64,000 nucleotides of DNA. Origin: Excoecaria cochinchinensis. Its lineage: Eukaryota > Streptophyta > Magnoliopsida > Malpighiales > Euphorbiaceae. The notes under the pieces are model-generated. The model saw nothing but the letters and a program-made list of their open reading frames with translations. It was not told the DNA's origin and did not search any database. Positions 10,876-21,771 of this stretch are shown here, piece by piece. Positions within the stretch are counted from its first letter, which is position 1. Each line of letters opens with the position of its first letter. The position numbers were made by a program, and so were the translations under genes. The stretch is taken from positions 6,411,001 to 6,475,000 of the forward strand of contig CANTUQ010000119.1 of the NCBI GenBank assembly GCA_947683425.1, read 5' to 3'.

Positions 10876-11152
10876 TGAGAAATCCCGGACCCAACTCTGG
10901 TCTTTGGGCTCAAAAAGGCTAGAGGTCTACCCTCCAAGACACCTTTTTGTGCCACGAGACTTTAGTGCTAATCCTAGGCTCCTTAGGGCGAGAGGTTTAC
11001 CTTCTAAGACCCCTCTGGCTGGCCCAAAAAGGATACAAAGCGCAGTCTTAGGCTCTCCGAGGCGAGAGTAACTTTCCCAATGTTCTATTGGGTGGCGACT
11101 CCATGAAACCTCCTTGTTGCCCAATATAGACGCACTTGCAATTTATTGCAAG
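10876..11152 (+). promoter_or_regulatory. Conserved U5 block with PBS-like site and hairpin (D)
   Basis: This ~275-bp block (GGTCTTTGGGCTC, then two similar GGCGAGAGGTTTACC/CCTCCAAGAC half-repeats) is shared with the otherwise different LTR of F (23805-24082) and with E (57137-57420). It includes TGGCGACTCCA at 11093-11103, identical to the start of a Tat-type primer-binding site, and a hairpin CTTGCAA-TTTA-TTGCAAG at 11135-11152. The conservation across LTR families suggests a role in RNA packaging, dimerisation or priming; this is inference. Confidence 0.6.
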
Positions 11153-11234
11153 CTGTCAACGGACCCACAAATGCCTCGATCGCCCTCGAGCGGGCGGTCC
11201 CATGGGCGGCCGAGGGGTTCCGGCGCGCGTCACA

Positions 11235-11727
11235 GTGCCCAACTCACATCCTTATAAGTCTGAGTTACGTACTTCATCGTGAATTCCTCAACAAAGAACT
11301 CCCATGTAACAAGATCGAGCATCTGAGGTTGTCTACACACCAGCTCCTACCATTCATACGCCGACCCTTGAAGCAGGGCCACAGCACAATCTGCTTGCAG
11401 CTCTGGAGGACACCTAACTTCACTCAAAGCCCTCTTCACCTTATCTAGCCACCTCTCCGCTGACTCTGATTCATCCAACCCTGTTCCATAAAAGTCTTCA
11501 GCCCCAGCTTTCCTTAAGTTCTCCATGGGAGGCCTAGGGGCAACTACTCTCTCCAAGACCCTTGCCATGTCCTGAGACAGCCTGAACATGGCTTCAAAAG
11601 GCAGGGCAGCGGCCTCGGGCTGGACCCTAGCAGGTTGAGCCGACACTGTGACAGAAGGATCCCTAGCTTGAGGGTTCACACTTTCAGTAGACTCCTCATG
11701 TGATCCACGAGAAGAATTAGAAGCCAT
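11235..11727 (-). pseudogene. gag: Element B gag, N-terminal part
   Basis: Starts ATG at 11727 (MASNSSRG...), 101 bp inside the PBS. It contains the capsid helices FEAMFRLSQDMARVLERV near 11590 and DFYGTGLDESESAERWLDKV near 11460, collinear with gag of C. TGG is changed to TAG at 11347-11349 (one W of the WWELV motif). The frame meets solo LTR D at 11239. Confidence 0.85.
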
Positions 11728-11827
11728 CTAAGCAAATAACGAAAATCGCATCAGCAAACACAGCCCTGGACATATACGCATCTATACACGGCATCACGTT
11801 AACAACACCCAGAAATGCCTAAATCGG

Positions 11828-11839
11828 GCTCTGATACCA
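11828..11839 (-). promoter_or_regulatory. Primer-binding site, tRNA-iMet type (B)
   Basis: The minus strand reads TGGTATCAGAGC, the standard plant retrotransposon PBS complementary to the 3' end of initiator tRNA-Met. It is separated from the LTR end by the 5-nt spacer AGTTG. Confidence 0.93.
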
Positions 11840-12983
11840 CAACTTGTAACACTCTACCTATACGTAGGCGATCCCATCCGAAAAGGGAGTGAGATGCCGT
11901 ATGGGTAAAGGTGTCACCACACAGATAAAGGATAAATATACAATAATGCAAGAAATTACATTTTCGAAATACAGGGTAATTAAAATTTTATAAAACCATT
12001 CATGAAAGAAGCTGATCATGCATTAATATAATGGAGAACATTACATTACTGTTTGATCAACCCAAACGTATAAAAGATAATTACATAGCCAAAAATATAC
12101 ATATACGAATGCGGAAGCTATTACAAAACTAACATAAGAGAGTTCTATACAAAAAGAATCGTCTCAGACAACAAAAGATCAAGTCCTACACTAAACTTGC
12201 TATGTTGGTTTGACTGCGGTGACTCTGCCAAAGCAAAGCTCCTTCCTCACCTGCACGGGTAAACACACCGTGCTAAGCGATAAACGCTTAATGGGGAAAC
12301 ACACATATGAGAGGGACGGCCATTCACAATAGTCGTCAAGCATAACGCATACAAATGGCATAATCAGAAATACACATTAGATACAAATATAAACATACGA
12401 ACATATAGAATCATACATTTGATATGATATAACCGCATTCATATAATCTCATCATTGGACGCATCCGGATAATACATTCTCATAGTTATCAAAACAGTTC
12501 AATGTAGTAAGCAGTTACTGACTCGAGGTTGCGGATAAAGAGTGAATGGATAGTACTTTATGGGAACGGACCGATTACTGACAGTACCTTACGGGTACGA
12601 ATCGAAAACCATTTACTTTGTCATTTACAAAACATTTTATTAAGTGACCTCAAACAAGATCCAAACACATTTAAGGGTTCACGAGGAACGAAACGGGGAC
12701 CTGATCGGGGTCCAAACTGATCTGAGGCTGCAGCTATAAGACTCTATTAGGCATGCCTAACTATCCACTAAACTGACTCTAGCAGGTTATGCATAATCCA
12801 TTCCATTCATTCCACAATATCCCAAAATCATATATATATACATACATATAGGCATATTCATATCATGGATTCGCATTCGTATAATTCATAAGCTAACAGA
12901 TGTAAGACTTATAGTCGCCAAAAGAAACTAGAGTTCAAAATCACACACGCACACATCAAGGGAAAACTCATTCAGCATAATAA

Positions 12984-13325
12984 GGCTGTCGCGCTCGCGA
13001 CAGAGACCATAGTCCCTTCGCTGCGTGCGCGCGATAGACTCCGCGATTGCGGGGAGGAGGAAAAAGCTAACTCTGTCACGCTCGTGACCCTATCACGATC
13101 GCGATAGAAGGGATTAACATCACTATCGCGGGCTCGCAACAGTACAGGTCAGCATTGCATTCTGTCTCGATCGCGACACCATCGCGCTTGCGACAGAGAG
13201 CACACAATAACTTTTGCTATCGTGAACTCGCGACAGGGTCGCGTGCTTGCGACAAGACAGCCCAAGATCACCGGTCTCTGTCATGATCGTGACAGTGCTG
13301 CAATCGCGAAAGAGTCGTGATTTCC
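12984..13325. repeat. Cluster of CpG palindromes in B LTR
   Basis: At the same relative position as 4434-4762 in A. Units such as CTGTCGCGCTCGCGACAG (12986-13003) are followed by decayed versions (CTATCACGATCGCGATAG, CTGTCATGATCGTGACAG) in which CpG has become TpG or CpA, often on both arms so that pairing is kept. Confidence 0.75.
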
Positions 13326-13727
13326 AGAATTTGCAAAATTCTGCAGATTCCTTCCTCTCCCAAAACTCACACACAAACACACAAATCACATCCAATGTCC
13401 TCTTACCTCAAATCCAGCCACCCTTCACCATCAATACCCATAATATAACATTTATCATCAAGTAATTTCACACCAAACATCAATTCAAACTCATAATCCC
13501 AAAAATTATCAAAACCCATAAATTTGCAGCAAAACCACATCAATCCTCACAATCACTACAATAATCCCATGCTCATGCAAAATTACCTTTCCCAAACGAA
13601 AACCCATAACATACATGCCATATCAAGAGCATATCACAACCCAATTTCCAGAAATCACCAAGAACACATACATGAACATATTTACATACAAAATTAGGAA
13701 ATTTCCCAAACCTTCTATCCTTTGCTC

Positions 13728-13934
13728 CTAATGCTTAGATCCACTAGGTCCCGCCTTCTCTTTACCCTTCGGTTCACGAGGAGGCTCAACTAAGCATCAA
13801 ACCATTAAAGCACACGACTCAAAACCCTAACTTCAAACCCAAAACCAGAAAAATGCAAGGAAGAAGAAGAAGAAGAAGAAGAAGAAGAAGAAGAAGAAGA
13901 ACTTGGACTACACAAGGGAGATGCATAAACTTAC
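13728..13934 (-). other. Intron and micro-exon in B LTR
   Basis: CTTG|GTAAGT donor at 13934, acceptor GCTTAG ending at 13790, then GAG CCT CCT CGT GAA CCG ... AAG CAT TAG (13787-13728). Compared with A and C, codons 4, 6, 8, 12, 13 and 17 differ mostly at the third base. The intron is longer here (145 nt) because it contains the GAA repeat. Confidence 0.5.
13860..13901. repeat. GAA microsatellite in B LTR
   Basis: About 13 AAG/GAA units within the LTR intron; the element's sense strand is CTT-rich. Confidence 0.9.
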
Positions 13935-14401
13935 CAAGGAAAAGGCAAGGAGATGATTAATTTCCACCACTTGAGGCTTGAATCCAAGCTAGGGCACCAC
14001 AATGAAGGAGAAGAGGAAGAAGAGATAGGAAGAGAAGAGAGAACGGGATTGAGGGAGCAAAAATTCTGCTTTCCCTTTCTCTTTCCTCTTCTTAATCCTT
14101 CTTCCCCCCTCTTGCCAAGCGTCCTCATCCTAATGGTGGAATTAAATCACTCACACCCAACAAACATACATCATGGACACACAATAAACACCCTACTAAA
14201 ACACACCCTACCATGTTATGAGCAACCACACATAAGCACAGCCCCAAAAACACACTCTAACACCATACATGCATCCACATGCTAACAAAACTCTTAAAAC
14301 ATACATTTCTACCCAAAATGCCCTAATGATCATGCCAAACACATACTAACTCATGCACACTCATAAGGCTCATTCTTCTAAGGGGCATACGGGGTGTGAC
14401 A

Positions 14402-17160
14402 ATAAGTGTGAAAAGGGTAAAATGGTAATTAAAATAAAAGAATAAGGGTAAGAGTGTAAAAGAGAAAATGTGTAAGGGTAAAAGTGTAAAAGAGAAAACA
14501 TGTAAGGGTAAAGGGGTAAATAATGAATAATGAAGGGTAAAATGGTAATTGATGTAAAAGTGAGGATATAAAAGGAATTAATGAAAAAGAAGGGACATAG
14601 ATGTAATTTAAGTAAAAGAGAGGACATGGATGGAATTAATGTAATAGTGGGGTCATAAATGTCATTATTGGAAAAGATAAGGGTACAATTGGAAACCTTG
14701 GAAAAAGAATAAGGATTTAAGTGTAATTAATGAAATAATAATTTTAATTAAAAGGATTAAAATATAATTAGTGTATAATAAGATTTATTGTTTAATTATG
14801 TAATTAAATTGATGAACCAATTGGTTAAAAATAATGTGGGTTTAATAAGAAAATAATTATAATAAACAATAGTAAATTAAAAATGAAATTAATATTTATT
14901 AGGGATGTAATTGTAATTATAGTAAATTGAAATGATAAAATTGGAAAGTAAGAGTTAAGAAGGACTAAAATGTAAACTTAAATTTGAATGTTATGTAGTA
15001 TTAAATGACAAGGTGTATAATAATATATGAATAAATATGGTAATGGAATTAAATAATGACGTTTTCGTAATATGGCATAGTTAAAAGTAAAGTTGTATAT
15101 TAATAAAGATTTTAGGAACTAATTTGTAAATATATATATCATAGTGAGGTTAATTAATAGATTGAAGTGTAATTAATCCATAGTATGAATAATAAGTATG
15201 TAAGTGGATAGTTAGTCAATAAATAATTAAAGAATGATGAAATATTAATGTATGAATAGTTAGTATGTGTATAATAGTTTCTTGATCGATATATTTATAA
15301 TATGTATGTGTGTATATAATGATTTTAAATGTGTGTGTAATAAGATTATATTTGAAATAATGATGTAATTAAAAATAAGTGGCAATGAAAGATAAAGAGG
15401 TAAAATGGCAATATTGTGAATAAGTAATTAAGTGAGAATTTAATTGTAATTGATTATTATAAGATAAGTGGGGATTTAAAGGTGAATAATGAGAAATTTA
15501 CTAATAGTGAAGTGATGAAAATATTAATCTGAATATGCCTAAATCAACAAGGGGTCATGGTGAATTAAAGTATAGTGCAAGATAAGGAAAATAAAGATTT
15601 TAAAGAATTAATAAAATTGATGGTGTGCTTCTTGAAGTAATAATCTAAAAAGAGTTTAAGTAAGAGCAATGGGAAATAATAAGTGAAGATTATAAGTGAT
15701 AAATTTTAGTATAAGTAATAAGAAAATGATAATATGAAAGAAATTTATAGAACTGTTATAATGGTAAGTGTATAAGTGAATGAATTTAAAAAAGGGGGGT
15801 ATGTATTAATAATGGAACTGTAAGTATGATGATGATATAAACAAATGGGTTTAAATAATAGTTATGATAAATATTTAACTGTGTTTGTAACAAATTAACA
15901 TAGGGTTTCTAAAGTGAATAATAGAAGTGAAAATAATGTTAGTAATAATACGTACAACATTGATTAAGAAATAAATAAGGAAATTGTGATCGAATAATTA
16001 GCATTCAAGTAACCTAATAACTAAATTGTAATGTATTCATTCAGTGATAAAATAATTCATACATGAGTAGTGATAAATAACTTAACGAAAGAGTTGATGC
16101 AGTGGAAAGGCAAGAAAGTAAAAAGGGAAAGTTAAACACATAAAGTAAGTTATAAAAGTAAATTAATGTTTCAAATACTAAAACAATGACTAATTGATAA
16201 GTAGTTACAAAGGTAAACATAAGATAATGTCAAGGGATAGAAATGAAAATCGATTGATAAGTGATAAATGAATTGTAGTATTATAGTATTAAATAATTAC
16301 TAATAATAATTAAATAATTGATAATCGAATTGAACAGTGTTAAGTCATAAGAATATTAACAAGAGATGAAATGATAAGTGGTTAAAGTTAATAACATAAT
16401 AGTCAAATATAGTAAAAGTAATAGTGTAAGCGATAGTGAAAGTGATAGTTAAAGTAGCAGTGTAAGTGAAAGTGCTAGGGACATTGATAACAGTGTATAA
16501 AATGAATAGTGGAAGCTTAGTGATAGTGTAAGCGATAGTGAAAGTGATAACAGTGTATAAAATGAATATAGTAAAAGTAATAGTGTAAGCGATAGTGAAA
16601 GTGATAGTTAAAGTAGCAGTGTAAGTGAAAGTGATAGGGACATTGATAACAGTGTATAAAATGAATAGTGGAAGCTTAGTGATAGTGAGAAAAACAAAGA
16701 TAATGAACATTGTAAAAGTGTATAATAATCATTCCAAAGTCTCAGAACTTAATGCTGTTATAATTTAAATATAGTAAAAGAAATATATATATATATATGT
16801 GTGTGCATGCATGTCTTATTATTGTGAAAAATTTAGAATATGTATCCACCACTGGGCATTTTTAATGCTCAGCGTGTAGAGTGTCACTGCACGCAGGTTA
16901 TGGTAGATTTTAATGTGCCCGAAGATGTAGTATCGACTGGACGAAAATTTTGGCAGCAAGGATCGATGTTTGGCATGGCAAGTATACGACTGTGGAAAAA
17001 GAGATACAAGGTATATGGTATTGTTCTGTTTTCGTGTGTGTATGTTTGTGTTAGTAAAAAAAAAAAAATTCTACAGAACGATCGAGTGCATTGTAGTGCT
17101 TGTCAGTGCAGTTTTGTGACATCCAGTATCCGTATCATTTACGGGTATAAGGGTGTTACA
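14402..17160. mobile_element. LTR K (partial), interrupted by B
   Basis: The right end reads ...GGGTGTTACA at 17160. The reverse complement of its last ~55 bp (TGTAACACCCTTATACCCG...) matches the first bases of LTR G at 21170, and the GCTCAG/AATGCTCA segment near 16855-16875 matches G near 43020-43050. K is therefore a G-family LTR in opposite orientation. Its left part is cut at 14402 by element B. It is AT-rich with many GGTAATTAATG-type words and no coding sequence. The right TSD candidate is TTGAG at 17161-17165; the partner should lie left of the window. Confidence 0.65.
16411..16690. repeat. 159-bp tandem duplication in LTR K
   Basis: AGTAAAAGTAATAGTGTAAG recurs at 16411 and 16570. Within each copy GATAGTGAAAGTGATAG-type words repeat at short range. 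The open frame across it is a by-product of the repeat. Confidence 0.8.
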
Positions 17161-17256
17161 TTGAGCCTCAGCCAAAGCTTCTTTTCCAGGTCTTTCTCTC
17201 TTTTCTTCTTTACTTTTCTTTGTTAATTTTAATTTCTCAGTTACAACACTTGAGAG

Positions 17257-18555
17257 ATGTCTATGCCTGTCATCACCAAGATGCATTGAATTCTGGATAA
17301 CCCCTTAACTTAGGAAAACACCACCCTTTCTCCCCTTTCTGGCCTGAAATTCCTGAGATGAGTTAGGATAGATTACAATCTTCTTCTGGCTGCAGCTCGC
17401 TTTTGGGACCCGCATTTTCATGTCTTCAGATTCACTTATCAGGAGCTATGCCCCCTCCTCGAAGAATTTGTTGCCATCATTGGGGCCTGGTATCCTCCCA
17501 GTGCCTTACCCTGCATTGCCCGTTGTGGTCTGATTCACACCCGAGACATTGCATTAGCCTTGAGTATTCCTCCTTCTGATGTTGCCTTGCTGATCCCTCA
17601 GGGTTCTACTATTGCCTTAGAGCCCCTAATTGATGTGCTGGAGGACTTTTCTGATGTTCCCCCATTTTATACAGGTGTTATTTTCCTATTTTATCTCATG
17701 CGGTATTTGACCATGACTTCAGAGGATTTGACCGGTGATCTTCGTTTATTCGGGATTGTGGATGATTTTCATCGTGGGCTAACCCCTTTCCCACTAATCC
17801 TTGCCGAAGCCATTCTAGGTTTGGATTCTATCCTTGCTGAGTCTTCTACCGCCTTCTCTGAGAGCCCCTTATTACTCCAGGTATGTCATTATTTTAGAAG
17901 GTAGTGTGTCCCTTGTGGATTTTCACACTAGCTTTTCTTAGCGGAAAATGCGTCTTTTTCGAATTTTCACACAACCCTATCCCTTACTTTTGCCTAGGGC
18001 GAACACAACTCACTCCAGCGGCTTTTATGTATTATTTTTCTTATTGTATTATTTATTTTTCTTTATTTTTAAGATATGGCTACAAGAAAAGCTGAAGCTG
18101 CTATTAGAACCTCCTCCCAGGGTTATCTGTCAGTATTGCCCGAGGCATTTCCTTCCCCGTCAGCAACTGTACTCATTTGCAACTCTCAATAAGGGCATTA
18201 CCATCTGGTCGAGGTAATAGATGAGGATATCAGTTTCATGAATGCTTGGTTTCCTCTCTCTACTGTGATAGTTGATGGCTCTTTGGGGTGTGTTCCCCTT
18301 TGTGGGTTTCGCGAAGCTACTTTTTACATCACAGGCCGCTGTGCTCGGCAACTCGGGATGACCCAGGATGTGGTGAGACTCCTTCTGTCTTTTCGAGGTG
18401 GAGTTTTGCCTTCAGCTTTCGCTTCCCGATATCATGATCTTTGGGCTAGACTATCGATGAAGACTGTCATTCCTTCCTTCGGAACTCATCCTATCATTTC
18501 CACTACTGCATCTAAGAGATGGGTGCCCAGCCCCACAGTCGATAACAGGACTTGA
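17257..18555 (+). pseudogene. Antisense accessory ORF of H (plant-mobile-domain/DUF7745-like), spliced
   Basis: The ATG is at 17257. Exon 1 runs to 17880, intron 17881-18073 (GTATGT...TTTTTAAG, phase 0), exon 2 from 18074. Exon 1 holds FWDPHFHVFRF and ELCPLLEEFVAIIGAW, the pattern of DUF7745/plant-mobile-domain proteins; the splice joins SPLLLQ to IWLQEKLKLL, the expected LLQ-W core, which supports the intron. Later come CGFREATFYITGRCARQLGM and PSFGTHPI. Stops at codons 11, 19 and 35 replace Arg, Trp and Arg seen or implied in the homologous ORF at 63483; a 1-nt shift lies near 18195. It is transcribed opposite to pol and converges on it. The role is unknown; such domains also occur in host silencing factors (MAIN/MAIL1) and in transposons. 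Confidence 0.75.
17881..18073 (+). other. Intron in the antisense ORF of H
   Basis: 193 bp, donor CAG|GTATGT, T-rich tract and acceptor TTTTTAAG. Removing it keeps the frame and reconstitutes a conserved helix. These signals exist only on the strand opposite to pol. Confidence 0.7.
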
Positions 18556-18979
18556 TGACTTAGGCATCTGGCCAGTGAGAGTGATGAAAGATTATAGTTT
18601 AGTTTTACATGTATTTTGAGCATTCTTTCTTTTTAAAATAGAACTAGAAAATAATATAAATGAATAAATTCAGTTTTATTTCATTTCGCAAAATTGTGTA
18701 CATTTCAGTATGATTTCAGTATACATGATCATCATTTAACAATAATTCAAAATGCAAAACTACATTCATTCAAGGAACAAATCTTGATAACAGTAAACTC
18801 CTGTTACCAATCAGCCCTTTCGGGTTTTCTTGATTGGACATTTTCTCTCAAGCCTCTAATTTTTGCCCAGGATGCCTTTTTTTTGTTTTCACCCTGACGA
18901 GGCGCCCAATTTTAGCAAGGCTGCCTTTTTTCAGTTTCGACCTATGGGGCTTTTATTCTCTTCTTTTGATTTTTGGTCT
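18556..18979. other. Spacer between convergent aORF and pol of H
   Basis: About 420 bp between the end of the antisense ORF and the stop of the integrase. AT-rich, with no conserved coding. Convergent 3' ends would meet here, so any overlap of sense and antisense transcripts would centre on it. Confidence 0.5.
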
Positions 18980-21169
18980 TTAGCCGTGGAACCTCTTGAG
19001 TCTATCAATATTGATCGACTCCTTGAACTCATTACCATCACTATCTGCCAGAACTGCTGCCCTTTTTGGCAAAAACTTTTTGAGGATGAAAGGACCTTCC
19101 CACTTCGGTCTGAATTTTCACCTTATATTTGGCGCTCTCAGTCTCATTTGCTTGAATACCGAATCCCCCTCCTTTAACGATTATTTCTTGACTTTCTTCC
19201 CGAATGATCTGACCAGCCTTTTTCTAGTAGATCTAATTGTGATAGTAGGCCCTTAACCTGCTCTCATCCAATATGTTCAGATGTTGCAACCGTTGTTGTG
19301 CCCACTCAGCCTCCAGAATTCGAGCTTCCATAACTGCCCTCAATGACCTAAGTTCTATTTTGTTTGGCAGTACCATCTCCATTCCATACACTAAAGAATA
19401 CGATGTGGCTCCTGTAGAATTTTTTAAGGTCATTCTATAACCCCAGAGTGCAAAAGGAAACTTTTCTGCCCAATCTTTATAGCTTTCAACCATTTTGGCC
19501 AGGATTTTCTTAACATTCTTGTTGGCGGCTTCTACTGCCCCATTGGTCTGAGGACGATACGGAGAAAACTTGTGATGCTCGATGTCGTATCTCTAAAGTA
19601 GCATCTTTATTTCAGCCATGAACTGGACCCCATTATCGGATACAACGTGATGTGGGAGACCGTATCTGTATATCAGGTTCCTTTCAATGAATCTGGCCAT
19701 GTCTCAAGCATTGACCTTCTTAAATGACTCAGCTTCCACCCATTTTGTAAAGTAGTCGATAGCTATTATGATGAATCTTTGTCCATTGGAGGCCGTGGGG
19801 TGTATCTCTCCGATAAAATCTATCCCCCAAGCTGCGAACGGCCAAGGAGATGTTAAACTGTGTAATTCCGAAACTGGCAAGTGCCTCAAATCTGCATACT
19901 GTTGACACAACTGACATTGCTTTATGTACTTCGAGAAGTCCGTATCCATGGTGAGCCAATAGAACCCTTGTCTCATTATCTTCTTGGCCAACATTAAACC
20001 ATTCATGTGGGCCCCACAAACACCAGCATGGGTTTACTCCATTACCTTTTCGGCCTCTTTCTCTTCCAAGCACCTTAATTGGATACCGTCGACTTGTCAT
20101 TTGTACAATACCCCATTTATGCAGATGAGCTGAGTGGATAGCTTGCGGATCAACCTCTGGTCCTTCTCGGTAGCCTCTTCTGGGAATACTGTGTTTTCTA
20201 AGTAGCTCTTAATATCGTGGTACCATGGTTTCCCATCCACAACTTCCATTTTCATGATAGGATTCGACTCAAAGCTAGGCCTCTTAGCACTAGAAATCAA
20301 CACTGGCTTCATAATTATCCCTTCCGGGTTATCCCATATCGACACTAGAGTTCCAAGGGCATCGGCTAATTGATTTTCGTCCCTCGGAATAAAGTGAAAA
20401 GTGCATACTTCGAACTGACTGCTTAAATCCTTTAAGTATTTCACATATGGCATCAGCCACTCTTCTTTAATGGCCCAATTGCCTCGAATCTGATTGATTA
20501 CCAGCGACGAATCTCCAAACACCTCCACATTTTTTGCCCCCAAGGCTATCAAGGCTTCTAACTCAAAAGTGCAGGCTTCGTATTCGGCCTCATTGTTGGT
20601 AGTTTTTTATCTTAATTTCTTAGCCAACGGAAGTTTTTCATCATCCGGGGTTGTTAGAATAATTTTGACCCCTGCCCCCTTGCTATTCATAGCCCCGTCA
20701 AAGTGCAAATTGCCAACCTCATACTGCGATAGCTGCCACATCCTCATCCAGGAAATTGAACTTATATGCATCCCCTCGGATAGGGTGTTCAGCTAAAAAC
20801 TCTGCCACTGCGTGTCCCTTAATGGTTTTTCTTATGATGTACTCAACATCGAATTCATGCAATAGCAACAACCATCTCCCCATTTTCCCAAGCAAAGATG
20901 GAGCCTCTTGTAAGTATCTAAGAGGATTCTGTTTCGAGACCACCTGTACCTTGTAAGAGTGAAAGTAGTGTCTCACCTTCTTGGAGGCCCATATTACCGC
21001 GAGGAAAATCTTTTCTACTTTTGCATACTTGACCTCGTAGGCGAGGAACTTCTTATTAAGGTAGCAGACCGAAAATTCCACCCCGAACTAATCCTCCTTA
21101 GCCATCATGGCACGCATAGAACTGTCCTCTATAGCTAAATACAGAATAAGTGGCTTGACTGGTTGTGGC
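18980..21169 (-). pseudogene. pol: Element H pol, 3' half: RNase H, archaeal-type RNase H, integrase
   Basis: Read downward from 21169. The RNase H start KPLILYLA is followed by the segment 21065-20800 (FLAVIWASKKVRHYF, GRWLLLLHEFDVEY). The second RNase H has FDGAMN near 20700, NNEAEYEA near 20600, VFGDSSLVINQIRGNW near 20505 and RDENQLADALGTL near 20370, a complete D-E-D-D set typical of Tat/Ogre elements. The integrase zinc finger (CQLCQQYAD) is near 19910, then IDFIGEI near 19830, SDNGVQF near 19640, NGAVEAANKN near 19530 and the C-terminal PKWEGPF near 19110. It stops at 18980-18982 after NIDRLKRFHG. Several stops and frameshifts are present. Confidence 0.88.
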
Positions 21170-21763
21170 TGTAGCGCCCTATACCCGTATGTGATACAGA
21201 TACCGAATGCCACAACACTGAACTGACATACACTCTAATACTTTACATTCCGATTACTTAACTGTTCATTTTAATCTGGTTAATCTATTTAAACTAGTCA
21301 GGTTATTAAATAGACAATTAATTAAAACCAATAAATTTTTTTTTGAATAGTACCTGTAGACACCGGGTCCCGAGTCGGGTTTAATATCAAAAAGTGATTT
21401 TTGGGTCCTTAGTAATTCCCTCCGAAAAAATAAAAATATATAATATAGATTAGGTAGGTAAAATTAGAAAGTAATTATTAATGTTGGGTTAATTTAATTT
21501 ATTAATATTGTAAGTTTAATTAGATAATTAAAATGCATGAAAGATTAAAGATTAATTAGTTAATATGTAAAGTGTTTAATTAATTAGATAAATTATATGA
21601 TATATCAAATAGATTAATTATATTAAGATGTAAAGTACGTAATGTAATTAATATGTAATGTTTAAATTAATTAATGTGTGTATTTGAATTAAGTTAAAGT
21701 AATTAAAAAATTAAAAATGGAGGAAATTATTAACTGACCCAAAAACCAACCCTAATTTTAGGG

Positions 21764-21771
21764 TATAAAAA
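21764..21771 (+). promoter_or_regulatory. TATA box of F 5' LTR
   Basis: TATAAAAA in GGGTATAAAAAGAAAAG, 410 bp from the LTR start, the same U3 length as in D. The 3' LTR copy is at 40897-40904. Confidence 0.7.

Larger units (their letters stand above)
9194..11234 (+). mobile_element. Solo LTR D (Tat lineage, 2041 bp)
   Basis: Starts TGTAAGCACCGTGTCC and ends GGCGCGCGTCACA. It is bounded by perfect 5-bp duplications GTGCC (9189-9193 and 11235-11239), and removing it restores the gag frame of B. No internal region is present, so it is a solo LTR formed by LTR-LTR recombination. It is the same family as the LTR of element E (57055-59081) in opposite orientation. U3 is short (TATA 418 bp from the start), so R plus U5 is unusually long, about 1.6 kb. 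No supported coding sequence. Confidence 0.93.
5900..14401 (-). mobile_element. Element B: degraded Tekay/Del-type chromovirus, minus strand
   Basis: It consists of a 5' LTR (11845-14401), a tRNA-iMet PBS (11828-11839), gag (11727 downward, split by solo LTR D) and pol down to the middle of the integrase, where element A cuts it at 5900. Its integrase end, chromodomain and 3' LTR should lie left of this window. The right TSD candidate is ATAAG at 14402-14406, the first bases of LTR K. It is in the same family as A and C but older: gag-pol carries at least six stops and a 7-nt deletion. Confidence 0.88.
11845..14401 (-). repeat. 5' LTR of element B (2557 bp)
   Basis: TGTAACACTC...GGGGTGTGACA. 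Collinear with the A LTR but clearly diverged. It holds the palindrome cluster 12984-13325, the intron/micro-exon 13728-13934, a GAA microsatellite 13860-13901 and a CA-rich tail. The short open frames inside are not conserved between LTR copies. Confidence 0.88.

Noticed and set aside
11828..11839. tRNA gene fragment
   Set aside because: Only the 12-nt primer-binding complement is present, without the rest of a tRNA.
16345..16710. 121-codon open frame rich in Thr/Ile/Phe in LTR K
   Set aside because: Produced by the 159-bp tandem duplication in AT-rich DNA; no similarity to any protein type.
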